Source: Verrucomicrobiaceae bacterium (GTDB taxonomy: Bacteria; Verrucomicrobiota; Verrucomicrobiia; Verrucomicrobiales; Akkermansiaceae). Taken from it: 38,140 nt of DNA. The stretch spans positions 1 through 38,140 of the forward strand of contig JAPOLH010000005.1 in the NCBI GenBank assembly GCA_029977225.1, given 5' to 3'. The notes under the pieces were generated by a model. It had not been told where the DNA came from. It saw only the letters and a list, made by a program, of their open reading frames with translations, and did not search any database. The translations under genes and the position numbers were made by a program. Below, one piece after another: positions 1-7,827 of the stretch. Numbering within the stretch: the first letter of the stretch is position 1; each line of letters starts with the position of its first letter.

Positions 1-696
1 CTGCCGAAGGAGGTCACGGTCGCGGGTGTGTACCTCGCATCGCAGATGGCGGTGACGCCGGAGTTGTTTGTGCCTTTGCCGTTGGCGCAGGATCTCGCGG
101 GTTTGGGCGAGGGCGTGCAGGGGATTTCGTTGCGGCTTGATGATGCCTACGCGGCCGAGCAGGTCGCGGCCGAGTCGCGCGATGCGCTGGGGCCGGGTTG
201 GTCTTTGCTCACTTGGGGCGCGCAGTATCAGACCTTCTTTGCTTTGATTAACCAACAGCGGGTGATGATGTATTTTGCGCTGTCGTTCATCGTGTTGGTT
301 TCGGCGTTTTCGATGATGGCGGTGATGTTCACGGTCACGATTCAAAAGCGTCGTGAGATTGGAGTGATGAAGGCCTTGGGTGCGGCGCCGTGGCAGATCG
401 TGCGGGTGTTTCTTTATCAAGGCATGATTCTCGGATTTTTTGGTGCGGTGCTTGGTGTGGTGCTGGGGCGTTTGGTGATTCATTTTCGCGGGCCGATCCA
501 AGGCGTATTTCGTTCGCTTGGCTTTGATCCGTTTGCGGCATCGTTTACTGGCTTTGGGGTTTTGCCAGCGCATCACAATATCTCTGAGCAGGTTGTGATA
601 GCGGTGATGGCATTTGTGTTGTGTTCGTTGGCGGCATGGGTGCCTGCGGTTTTTGCTGCGCGCAGTGATGCGGCCAAGTCCTTGAGAAATTTGTGA
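1..696 (+). CDS. ABC transporter permease, FtsX/LolC-E/MacB-like, C-terminal part (5' truncated by window edge)
   Basis: Frame open from base 1; hydrophobic segments and the 'QKRREIGVMKALGAAPWQI' motif typical of FtsX-type permeases. Confidence 0.85.
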   Translation: MPKEVTVAGVYLASQMAVTPELFVPLPLAQDLAGLGEGVQGISLRLDDAYAAEQVAAESRDALGPGWSLLTWGAQYQTFFALINQQRVMMYFALSFIVLVSAFSMMAVMFTVTIQKRREIGVMKALGAAPWQIVRVFLYQGMILGFFGAVLGVVLGRLVIHFRGPIQGVFRSLGFDPFAASFTGFGVLPAHHNISEQVVIAVMAFVLCSLAAWVPAVFAARSDAAKSLRNL

Positions 697-699
697 GCG

Positions 700-1542
700 A
701 TGCAAATTTGGATTATCAAAGATGGGGAGAGATCGGGTCCGTTTCAGGACTTCGAAGTGCGGCGGCGGATCAACGAAGGTGAGTGGAATGAAAACACGCC
801 GGCCTGGCATGAGGGCATGAAGGAGTGGGGTGTGTTGGGTGGGATCGAATATTTTCGACGCGAGTTTCAAAAGGAGCCGGAACCCGTGAAGCCGCCTTCA
901 CTTGGTGAAAGGGTGATTGAACAAAAACCCGAGCAAATCATCGCATCAGGTACTGACGGCAATCTGCGTCTTGGTCGGCGTTTTTGGGCTAGGTGGTTTG
1001 ATCTCTATCTTTATGAGGGCATTTGGTGGATTGGCATGTGGGCCATGGGAAGGGACATCGGCGCTTTGCTCGACCAGACATGGGTGATGATTTTGCATTT
1101 CCTGCCATGGTTCGCATTGGAAGTTGTGCTGTTGCATCGCTTTGGGACCACGCCGGGTAAATGGCTGATGGGATTGAGCGTGCTGAACCGTGATGGTTCG
1201 AAGATGAGTCTTGCGGAATCGATGCGGCGCACGTGGCGGGTCTATTTCATTGGCATTGGCATGGGTTGGGGCTTGTTGGCCTTGATTTGCCAATTGATGG
1301 CTCTGGTTGGCACAAAGCGGCTTGGAATGCCGATTTGGGATCATGCGGGTGGGCATCAAGTCGTCGCCGAACCCTTGCGGGGCGCGCGGGTGGGGGCGTT
1401 TGTTTGCCTGTGGTTTGTGGCCTTGCAGATGCAGATGGCGGTCGTGTCCCCGTATGTCATCGAGCGCGTCGGCAAAATGTTTCCGTCGCTAAAGGAGTCA
1501 TACGAGAAGAATCCGCCGCGGCACTTGCCGAAGCGTGATTGA
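700..1542 (+). CDS. GYF_2-domain plus RDD-family membrane protein
   Basis: N-terminus 'IWIIKDGERSGPFQDFEVRRRINEGEWNENTPAWHEGMKEW' resembles GYF_2; RDD-like hydrophobic C-terminal part; starts 3 nt after the upstream stop. Confidence 0.75.
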   Translation: MQIWIIKDGERSGPFQDFEVRRRINEGEWNENTPAWHEGMKEWGVLGGIEYFRREFQKEPEPVKPPSLGERVIEQKPEQIIASGTDGNLRLGRRFWARWFDLYLYEGIWWIGMWAMGRDIGALLDQTWVMILHFLPWFALEVVLLHRFGTTPGKWLMGLSVLNRDGSKMSLAESMRRTWRVYFIGIGMGWGLLALICQLMALVGTKRLGMPIWDHAGGHQVVAEPLRGARVGAFVCLWFVALQMQMAVVSPYVIERVGKMFPSLKESYEKNPPRHLPKRD

Positions 1543-1561
1543 AGCCGTAGTTCGGAAGAGG

Positions 1562-1716
1562 AACCACGAAATTCACGAAGGGCACGAATGGGGAGTGGTT
1601 AGCCAACCAAAAGGCAGTGATTTGAAATGACCACTGATCGAACTGATTTACAGATTTTTGATGGGCGGAATTGGTGCCAATGCCATGCGGTATTTTGAAT
1701 CAGTCCATCAGTGAAA
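1562..1716. repeat. Intergenic 9-bp-period repeats: CACGAA type at 1562-1590, ACTGAT type at 1630-1656 with an inverted copy at 1696-1716
   Basis: ACCACGAAA/TTCACGAAG/GGCACGAAT; ACCACTGAT/CGAACTGAT/TTACAGATT; inverted AATCAGTCCATCAGTG. Confidence 0.7.
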
Positions 1717-1750
1717 TAGGGGGGCTATCCACTTTTGTGCCGACATGAAC

Positions 1751-1773
1751 AAGCCACCGATATACGGTGGCTT
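1751..1773 (-). terminator. Hairpin downstream of trxA (possible terminator, weak U-tract)
   Basis: Perfect 9-bp arms AAGCCACCG / CGGTGGCTT with a 5-nt loop; not followed by a clear T run. Confidence 0.45.
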
Positions 1774-1809
1774 GCGCGAGTGGTTGGGATCTTGGCGGTG
1801 GTGGGCCGA

Positions 1810-2130
1810 TCAGGCCAGAGCGAGGAGCTTGGCCTTGAGTTGATCCTTGGTAACGCTGGCACCGACGATTTGGTCCTTCACTTCGCCGTTTTTGAAGAAC
1901 AGGAGAAGGGGAATGGAGCGCACGTTGTATTTCACTGCGAGGTCACGTGCGTTGTCGACGTTAACCTTGCCGACTTTGGCTTGATCGCCGAGTTCGCCGG
2001 AGAGTTGATCGATGATAGGGCCGATCATTTTGCAGGGGCCGCACCATTCGGCCCAGAAATCGACGAGAACGGGCACGGAGGAATTGATGACTTCGGTGTC
2101 GAAATTGGTTTCAGTGAGATTGAGGGCCAT
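1810..2130 (-). CDS. trxA: Thioredoxin
   Basis: 106 aa with 'VDFWAEWCGPCKMIGP' active site. Confidence 0.97.
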   Translation of the reverse strand: MALNLTETNFDTEVINSSVPVLVDFWAEWCGPCKMIGPIIDQLSGELGDQAKVGKVNVDNARDLAVKYNVRSIPLLLFFKNGEVKDQIVGASVTKDQLKAKLLALA

Positions 2131-2193
2131 GGCGGTTAATGTGGTAGGTGGTTGGGGTAAGTCAAGGATGGTGCTGTTGTTGGATCGCGTAAC

Positions 2194-2280
2194 TCAGAGT
2201 CCGTTGGGCAAATTGCCTGCGGCGAATGCGAGATAAGCGACGATGAGGGTGAGAACGATATTGATGATGGGGAGAGCCAT
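2194..2280 (-). CDS. Putative 28-aa single-pass membrane micropeptide MALPIINIVLTLIVAYLAFAAGNLPNGL
   Basis: ATG at 2278-2280 (complement) to stop at 2194-2196, below the ORF-track cutoff; hydrophobic; lies between the proline-rich ORF and trxA on the same strand. Confidence 0.5.
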   Translation of the reverse strand: MALPIINIVLTLIVAYLAFAAGNLPNGL

Positions 2281-2298
2281 GATCTTGTTGGATGATTG

Positions 2299-3204
2299 TT
2301 AGAAGGGAAGGACTTGCGACCATTGGCCCTTGTTCTCGCTATCCTCCGCGTTGATCCAGACGTTGGCGACCATGAGTTGGGAAACCAGCACCACGATGGC
2401 TGCGGCGAGACCGACACCGGCGAGAATGGTGACGAGGCCTTTATCGGGATCGGGTTCTTCCACGGCCTCAGCTTTCGATTCCTCGACAGCGGTCACTTTG
2501 GGCTTGGGCACGCCGGCGCCGGGAGCGGCAGGGGCTTGAAGCGGCACGGTCGCTTGTGGGAGGGCTGGGGCCGCGGAGCCTGGAGCAAGACTGATGGTAG
2601 GCGTGCCTGTTGGTGCGCCGGGACGGATTGGCGCAGCTGTGGCTGGGGCGCCGGCCGGGCGGAGTGGAATGGTCGGTGCAGGGGCGCTTGGGGCGCCAGC
2701 GGGGCGAAGTGGCACCGTTGGTGCTGGGGCACCAGGAGCTCCAGTGGGGCGGGGTGGTGTAGAGGCTGAAGGAGCAGCGGGGGCTCCTGCAGGGCGGAGA
2801 GGTACCGTTGGCGCTGAGACACCAGGGGCGCCGGTGGGACGAGGTGGTGTGGAGGCTGTAGGAGCAGCGGGAGCTCCAGCAGGGCGCAGAGGTACCGTTG
2901 ACGCTGGGGCGCCAGGAGCACCGGTGGGACGAGGCGGCGCGGAAGCTGAAGGAACAGTCGGGGAGCCAGCCGGGCGGACGGGGATGGTTGGTGCGCCAAC
3001 AGATGGGCGAGGCGCCGCTACGGGAGTGGCGGCCTTGGGTGTGGATGAGGCATCAGCAAGCACAACCGTCTTTGGCGGAGAGATCGGCGGTTTGGGCGCA
3101 CCCGCGTTTGGAATGACCACTGGCTTTGGCGGCACAATGGGTTTTGGCGGCGCGATCGGAACGGTGGGTTTTGGGACAGGTGCGGTGTTCTCTTTTTCGT
3201 TCAT
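2299..3204 (-). CDS. Proline/alanine-rich repeat protein with C-terminal transmembrane segment
   Basis: Likely start at 'MNEKENTAP' within the 2299-3273 ORF; roughly 30-aa repeats 'TVPLRPAGAPAAPxASTPPRPTGAPGxxAP'; C-terminal TM 'LVTILAGVGLAAAIVVLVSQLMVANVW'. Confidence 0.7.
   Translation of the reverse strand: MNEKENTAPVPKPTVPIAPPKPIVPPKPVVIPNAGAPKPPISPPKTVVLADASSTPKAATPVAAPRPSVGAPTIPVRPAGSPTVPSASAPPRPTGAPGAPASTVPLRPAGAPAAPTASTPPRPTGAPGVSAPTVPLRPAGAPAAPSASTPPRPTGAPGAPAPTVPLRPAGAPSAPAPTIPLRPAGAPATAAPIRPGAPTGTPTISLAPGSAAPALPQATVPLQAPAAPGAGVPKPKVTAVEESKAEAVEEPDPDKGLVTILAGVGLAAAIVVLVSQLMVANVWINAEDSENKGQWSQVLPF
2660..2960. repeat. 90-bp in-frame tandem repeats inside the proline-rich gene
   Basis: 'ggagcagcggg(g/a)gctcc(t/a)gcagggcg' occurs at 2771 and 2861, exactly 90 bp apart. 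Confidence 0.8.
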
Positions 3205-3334
3205 GCGCGTGCTTTCAAAAAGGTGATTTGAAATGGTGGCAAAGCTGCTCGGTGCTGTCAAACCCCCAGCCATGAATGCCGTGTTTTTTTTGGTGTGATT
3301 TTCCCAGCTTCATGGTTCCAATCCGGCAGCCAAC

Positions 3335-4873
3335 ATGTCAGCCGAAAAAAATGCCATCAACCCGACCCGTGCCCAGGACTTTCCTGAGTGGTACCAGCAA
3401 GTGATTCGTGCCGCCGATCTCGCGGAGAATTCCGAGACCCGTGGATGCATGGTGATCAAACCTTGGGGCTATGGAATTTGGGAGTTGATCCAACGTCAGT
3501 TGGATATGCGCTTCAAGGAGACCGGGCATCAAAATGCTTATTTCCCATTGTTGATACCGCTATCGTATCTCGAAAAGGAAGCGGAGCATGCTGAGGGTTT
3601 TGCGACCGAGTGCGCGGTGGTGACTCATCATCGCTTGGAGGCGGTGAAGGATGAGGCGACAGGGAAGACGCGAATGATTCCGACCGGTGAGTTGGCCGAG
3701 CCGTATGTGATTCGCCCGACATCCGAGACGATCATTGGCGCGGCGTTTGCGCGATGGGTCGAGTCCTATCGTGATTTGCCGTTATTGATCAATCAGTGGG
3801 CGAATGTGATGCGCTGGGAAATGAGGCCGCGGATGTTTTTGCGAACGGCGGAGTTTTTGTGGCAGGAAGGGCACACTGCGCATGAGACGGCGGAGGAGGC
3901 GATTGCCGAGACGCGCCTGATGCATGGTGTCTACGAGGAGTTTTTGCGCGATCATCTCGCGATCCCGGTGATCCCCGGGGAAAAGACTGAGAACGAGCGG
4001 TTTCCCGGAGCTGATATGACGCTGACGGTTGAGGCCATGGTGCAGGACAAGAAAGCGATCCAAGCGGGGACTTCACATTACCTTGGACAGAATTTTTCGA
4101 AGGCGCAGGACATTTCATTCACCGGTCGGGACGGTACTTTGCAACATGCGCACACGACTTCATGGGGAGTATCCACGCGGATGATCGGTACCTTGATCAT
4201 GGCGCACTCCGATGACGACGGTTTGGTGTTGCCGCCGCGGGTTGCGACGCAACAGGTGGTGATTTTGCCGGTCTCTCCCAAGGAGGAAACTCGTGAGGCG
4301 GTATTTGCCGCATGTCGTGAGCTCGCGGCGAATTTGCGCAAACAGGTTTTCCATGGTGAAGGTTTGCGGGTGCATGTCGACACGCGAGACCTCAATGGTG
4401 GGGTGAAGAAATGGGAGTGGATCAAAAAAGGAGTGCCGATCCGCATCGAAATCGGGCCGCGTGATTTGGAAAGCGGCAAGGTCTGTGTCCAGCGCAGGGA
4501 TCAAGCGATCTCGCAGAAGGAATTCATGGCCAGCGAGGACTTTGTGGCAGGCGCGGTGGCAATGCTCGATGGGATTCACTCCAAGCTGCTGGAGCGGGCC
4601 TTGGCGTTTCGTGACGCCAACATCGTGGCTTGTGATTCGCTGGATGCCTTCCATGCGCACTGGGCGGGCGAGAATCCGGGTTGGCTGTGTACACCATGGG
4701 CGGGCACCCCTGAGCAAGAGGAGGAGCTATCCAAACAGCACAAGATCACCATTCGCTGTCTGCCGCTTGATCGCGTCGAGCTGCCGGTGCATGTGAAGGA
4801 TGCCTTGGGTACGAAGTGCGTTCTCACTGGCAAGGATACCCAAGTGCGTGCGATTTGGGGACGGAGTTATTGA
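3335..4873 (+). CDS. proS: Prolyl-tRNA synthetase, archaeal/eukaryotic-type (short, about 512 aa)
   Basis: 'RPTSETIIGAAFARWVESYRDLPLLINQWANVMRWEMRPRMFLRTAEFLWQEGHTAH' class II aaRS motifs. Confidence 0.97.
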   Translation: MSAEKNAINPTRAQDFPEWYQQVIRAADLAENSETRGCMVIKPWGYGIWELIQRQLDMRFKETGHQNAYFPLLIPLSYLEKEAEHAEGFATECAVVTHHRLEAVKDEATGKTRMIPTGELAEPYVIRPTSETIIGAAFARWVESYRDLPLLINQWANVMRWEMRPRMFLRTAEFLWQEGHTAHETAEEAIAETRLMHGVYEEFLRDHLAIPVIPGEKTENERFPGADMTLTVEAMVQDKKAIQAGTSHYLGQNFSKAQDISFTGRDGTLQHAHTTSWGVSTRMIGTLIMAHSDDDGLVLPPRVATQQVVILPVSPKEETREAVFAACRELAANLRKQVFHGEGLRVHVDTRDLNGGVKKWEWIKKGVPIRIEIGPRDLESGKVCVQRRDQAISQKEFMASEDFVAGAVAMLDGIHSKLLERALAFRDANIVACDSLDAFHAHWAGENPGWLCTPWAGTPEQEEELSKQHKITIRCLPLDRVELPVHVKDALGTKCVLTGKDTQVRAIWGRSY

Positions 4874-4880
4874 TTGATAC

Positions 4881-4918
4881 AAAAAAACCCCACCGCGAAA
4901 AAATCCGGGTGGGGTTTT
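4881..4918. terminator. Bidirectional rho-independent terminator between proS and the RRM gene
   Basis: AAAACCCCACC (4884-4894) pairs with GGTGGGGTTTT (4908-4918), with flanking A/T tracts. Confidence 0.9.
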
Positions 4919-4938
4919 GATTTTGATAGGTGACGGAA

Positions 4939-5757
4939 TCAGGCGACGCCGGATTTTTCCGATTCATTCGAGACGGACTCGACGATCGTTTGGATCGCGG
5001 GCTCGTCACTTTCGCTTGCCTGCACCGCTGCGGGTGGGATTGGGGCGAGTACGATCGGGCCGGAGCTGCGCTCGGGGTGATCGGCGCCGTCTTCCTTTTC
5101 CTCAAGTTCACGTGCTTTTGCGCCGGAGACCGTGAGCTTGCGTCCCATGAACGGTTGGTCGTGGAGGACTTCAACCGTGCGAATGGCATCATCCATGTTG
5201 AGCATTTGCACGAAGCCATAGCCTTTTGAGCGATGGGTGGTGCGGTTGTAAACGATTTCCACGCTGCGGACTGGTCCGACGCCTTTGAACAATTCCTGGA
5301 GGTCTTGTTCAGTGACGTCGTATGACAGGTTGCCGACATAGACGCGAGTCGACTCAACGGTCGACGGGTCGCCGCCGCGTGGGCGGTCGGATCCGCGTTT
5401 GCCCTTGCCTTCTCCGCCGCGCGATGAAGTTTCGCTCGAGCGAGCGTTGCGGGTGTTCGACTTGGTGACTTTGGGTTCGCCTTGGGTTTTGGTTGTCTCC
5501 GATTTGCGAGTTGGACGGCTGGGTTGTTTGTAGAGGCCGACGAGCTTCAGGAGTTTTTGCCACCAGGTAAGTGGTTTTTTGCCGCGAGTGCTGCGTGGTG
5601 ACTGGAGTCGAAACTCCTCGGAGCGCCCCGATCCGGAGGAGCGGGAGCCGCGGCTGCCGCGGTATGAGGAGGATTGATTGTCACGGTTTTTGCCTCCGCG
5701 TGAGCGGCGGCGTTTGCTGTTTCCCGATGATGGGGATCTTTGTTCTGCGTTTGACAT
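4939..5757 (-). CDS. RNA-binding protein: one RRM domain with a long basic RS/RG-rich N-terminal region
   Basis: RNP motifs 'RVYVGNLSYDVTEQDLQELF' and 'SKGYGFVQM'; N-terminal 'RRRSRGGKNRDNQSSSYRGSRGSRSSGSGRS'. Confidence 0.9.
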   Translation of the reverse strand: MSNAEQRSPSSGNSKRRRSRGGKNRDNQSSSYRGSRGSRSSGSGRSEEFRLQSPRSTRGKKPLTWWQKLLKLVGLYKQPSRPTRKSETTKTQGEPKVTKSNTRNARSSETSSRGGEGKGKRGSDRPRGGDPSTVESTRVYVGNLSYDVTEQDLQELFKGVGPVRSVEIVYNRTTHRSKGYGFVQMLNMDDAIRTVEVLHDQPFMGRKLTVSGAKARELEEKEDGADHPERSSGPIVLAPIPPAAVQASESDEPAIQTIVESVSNESEKSGVA

Positions 5758-6190
5758 ATGGTGTCACTTGGTTGTTACGAGCGGTCCGGCGCGGCGGTTC
5801 CGAGTGGGACCGCTGGTGCTGGAGAGGACCGTGTGCTGACCGTGCTGGGTCCGACCTCGCGGCTTTTCGTTGCCGAGTGAAGCCCCGCAGCCGTGTGCGG
5901 GAAGAAGCTTCTGTGGATGGAGCCAGCCGGCTCGCGCCGCCGCCTGAGTGGAGCAAGAATTCTTTTTTCCGGGAGTCCGCCGAAGTCCTTCGCCGCCCGT
6001 ACGGGGGGAAGGCCACAAGCATCTTACCGAACCAGGGACTCGGAAGGCCGAAAACCTGCTCGCGCGCGCAAGTTACTGTGTTTGATGGCTTTGGCAAGGT
6101 CGGATGGAGATGCTTGGCCAAAATGTCGCAGTGCATGGCCTGCATTCGGCTGATTTCCTTGGCTCTTCCGTGACATTTTCGAGGAATGGG
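5758..6190. other. Roughly 430-nt non-coding gap with many hairpins; candidate 5' UTR element or ncRNA
   Basis: AGCGGTCC/GGACCGCT (5780-5787/5807-5814), GGACC/GGTCC (5826-5830/5848-5852), GAGCC/GGCTC (5920-5933), CCCGTACGGG (5996-6005); no convincing CDS. Confidence 0.4.
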
Positions 6191-6204
6191 GAATTATTGT
6201 CGGC

Positions 6205-7827
6205 ATGAATCTGCGGCGGCTTGGTGTTTTGATCGCTTTTTTAGGCTGTGCCGGGTTTGGGTATTGGCTGGCGAGGACCGCGGTACCGGGAGGTGGGCTC
6301 GTTCGGGAGCGGAATTTTGAATCTTCACGGCCCGATTTGTTGGTGCCGAGATCCGAACATTTTCCTCAGACGAGAGTGGACAGGCGAAAAGACAATGCCC
6401 CCGCGGTGGACCTCGCAGCGCGGCAAGTTGGTGCGTTGGAGGGTGAGCGGGTTTTGATTTTTCATGATGCGGCCTCCATGGAGCGTTTTCTTGAGCGGGC
6501 GGAGGGCAAATTGCGGATTCTCTCCAGGTTGGAAACGCTGCGGGCCTTGCGGGTGGGTTTTGCGGATCGTGCGGGGCTAGATGGCTTGCTTGAGGGTTTG
6601 ACGATAAGGGAGTCTTTGGTGTTTCCGGTGGCAATTCCAGCGTTGCCTGAAGGTGGGGTGCAGGTTGGAGCCGTGGCCTTTCGCGGCGCGGTGCTTGAGT
6701 GGTTGGGAATCGAAGGCGAACGTGCTGATTGGGGAAGTGGTGTGAAGGTGGCAGTGTTGGATACGGGGGTTTCACCGCATGAGACGCTGCGCGGCGGGCA
6801 TCGTTCGCTTGAGTTGGTGGCGTTGCCAAAAAACATTTCCGAATGGAATGGTCATGGCACGGCGGTGGCTTCCTTGATCGCGGGAAGTGATTCGCTGACG
6901 CCTGGTGTGGCGCCCGGCGTCGATATTCTTTCCATCCGGGTAGCGAATGATTCAGGGGTATCCGACAGTTTTCTGTTGGCCGAAGGCATTGTCAGAGCGG
7001 TGGATGCCGGCGCAAAGATCATCAACATTTCGATGGGTAGTTTTGGTGACAGTGCGGTCATGCGAGACGCGGTTGCTTATGCAAACGAACGTGGCGTGTT
7101 GATGGTGGCGGCGGTTGGCAACAACGGGATCGCGCGGGTGACATATCCGGCGGCCTATGATTCAGTCATTGGAGTGGGTGCGGTGGACGCAATGGGCATG
7201 CATATGGAATTTTCAAACTTCGGATCAGCGGTGGACCTTGTGGCGCCGGGTTATGGCATCAACGCGGCGTGGAGTGGCGACGAAGCGGCGAGAGTTTCTG
7301 GGACATCATTCAGTGCACCGATCGTGACTGGGGCGGTCGCGGCGCTGATGTCTGAGAAAAGTCTTTCTGCAAGGCCGGCTTACGATTTGTTGATGGCAAA
7401 CCTGAATGAAGGTGGCGCTGCGGGAAGCGACGCGCAGTATGGTGGTGGCATGCCGGATGTGGGAAGGGCACTGAGCAGTGGTCAGCCGGGGATTTATGAC
7501 GCGGCGATCGCATCGCATCGCGTATTGGCGGCTGATCCGTCCAATCCAAATGGTCAGGTCGAGGTGGTGGTGCAAAATCGCGGCACGGAGCCAGTCGTCA
7601 ATACAAGCGTCAAGGTTTCCGTCGGTGGTGTCGTCAGCGCTAGCAATCTCACCATGCTTGCGCCAAACGCCGTAGCGACCGTGCGGGTGCCGGTGCGCGA
7701 GAATTGGCGTGAGTCGGGTAAGGGTCTGCGGATCGAATCGAGTGCCAGCCTTTCGGGTGGAATGATCGACAGCAAGCCATCAAATGATCGTCGCGTAGAG
7801 ATTCATGGGGCTGTTGATGCGAATTAA
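6205..7827 (+). CDS. S8-family subtilisin-like serine protease with N-terminal membrane anchor and CARDB-like C-terminal domain
   Basis: Catalytic motifs 'VAVLDTGVS', 'NGHGTAVASLIAG', 'GTSFSAPIVTGAVAAL'; N-terminal hydrophobic segment. Confidence 0.93.
   Translation: MNLRRLGVLIAFLGCAGFGYWLARTAVPGGGLVRERNFESSRPDLLVPRSEHFPQTRVDRRKDNAPAVDLAARQVGALEGERVLIFHDAASMERFLERAEGKLRILSRLETLRALRVGFADRAGLDGLLEGLTIRESLVFPVAIPALPEGGVQVGAVAFRGAVLEWLGIEGERADWGSGVKVAVLDTGVSPHETLRGGHRSLELVALPKNISEWNGHGTAVASLIAGSDSLTPGVAPGVDILSIRVANDSGVSDSFLLAEGIVRAVDAGAKIINISMGSFGDSAVMRDAVAYANERGVLMVAAVGNNGIARVTYPAAYDSVIGVGAVDAMGMHMEFSNFGSAVDLVAPGYGINAAWSGDEAARVSGTSFSAPIVTGAVAALMSEKSLSARPAYDLLMANLNEGGAAGSDAQYGGGMPDVGRALSSGQPGIYDAAIASHRVLAADPSNPNGQVEVVVQNRGTEPVVNTSVKVSVGGVVSASNLTMLAPNAVATVRVPVRENWRESGKGLRIESSASLSGGMIDSKPSNDRRVEIHGAVDAN

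Noticed and set aside
1735-2139. 134-aa plus-strand ORF antisense to trxA
   Set aside because: Antisense shadow of a strongly conserved thioredoxin gene
2594-3226. 210-aa plus-strand Gly/Ala-rich ORF
   Set aside because: Mirror translation of the proline-rich repeats on the minus strand
5571-6173. 200-aa plus-strand ORF across the RRM gene 5' end and the structured gap
   Set aside because: Composition looks like translated GC-rich noise, it overlaps a well-supported CDS antisense, and has no recognisable domain
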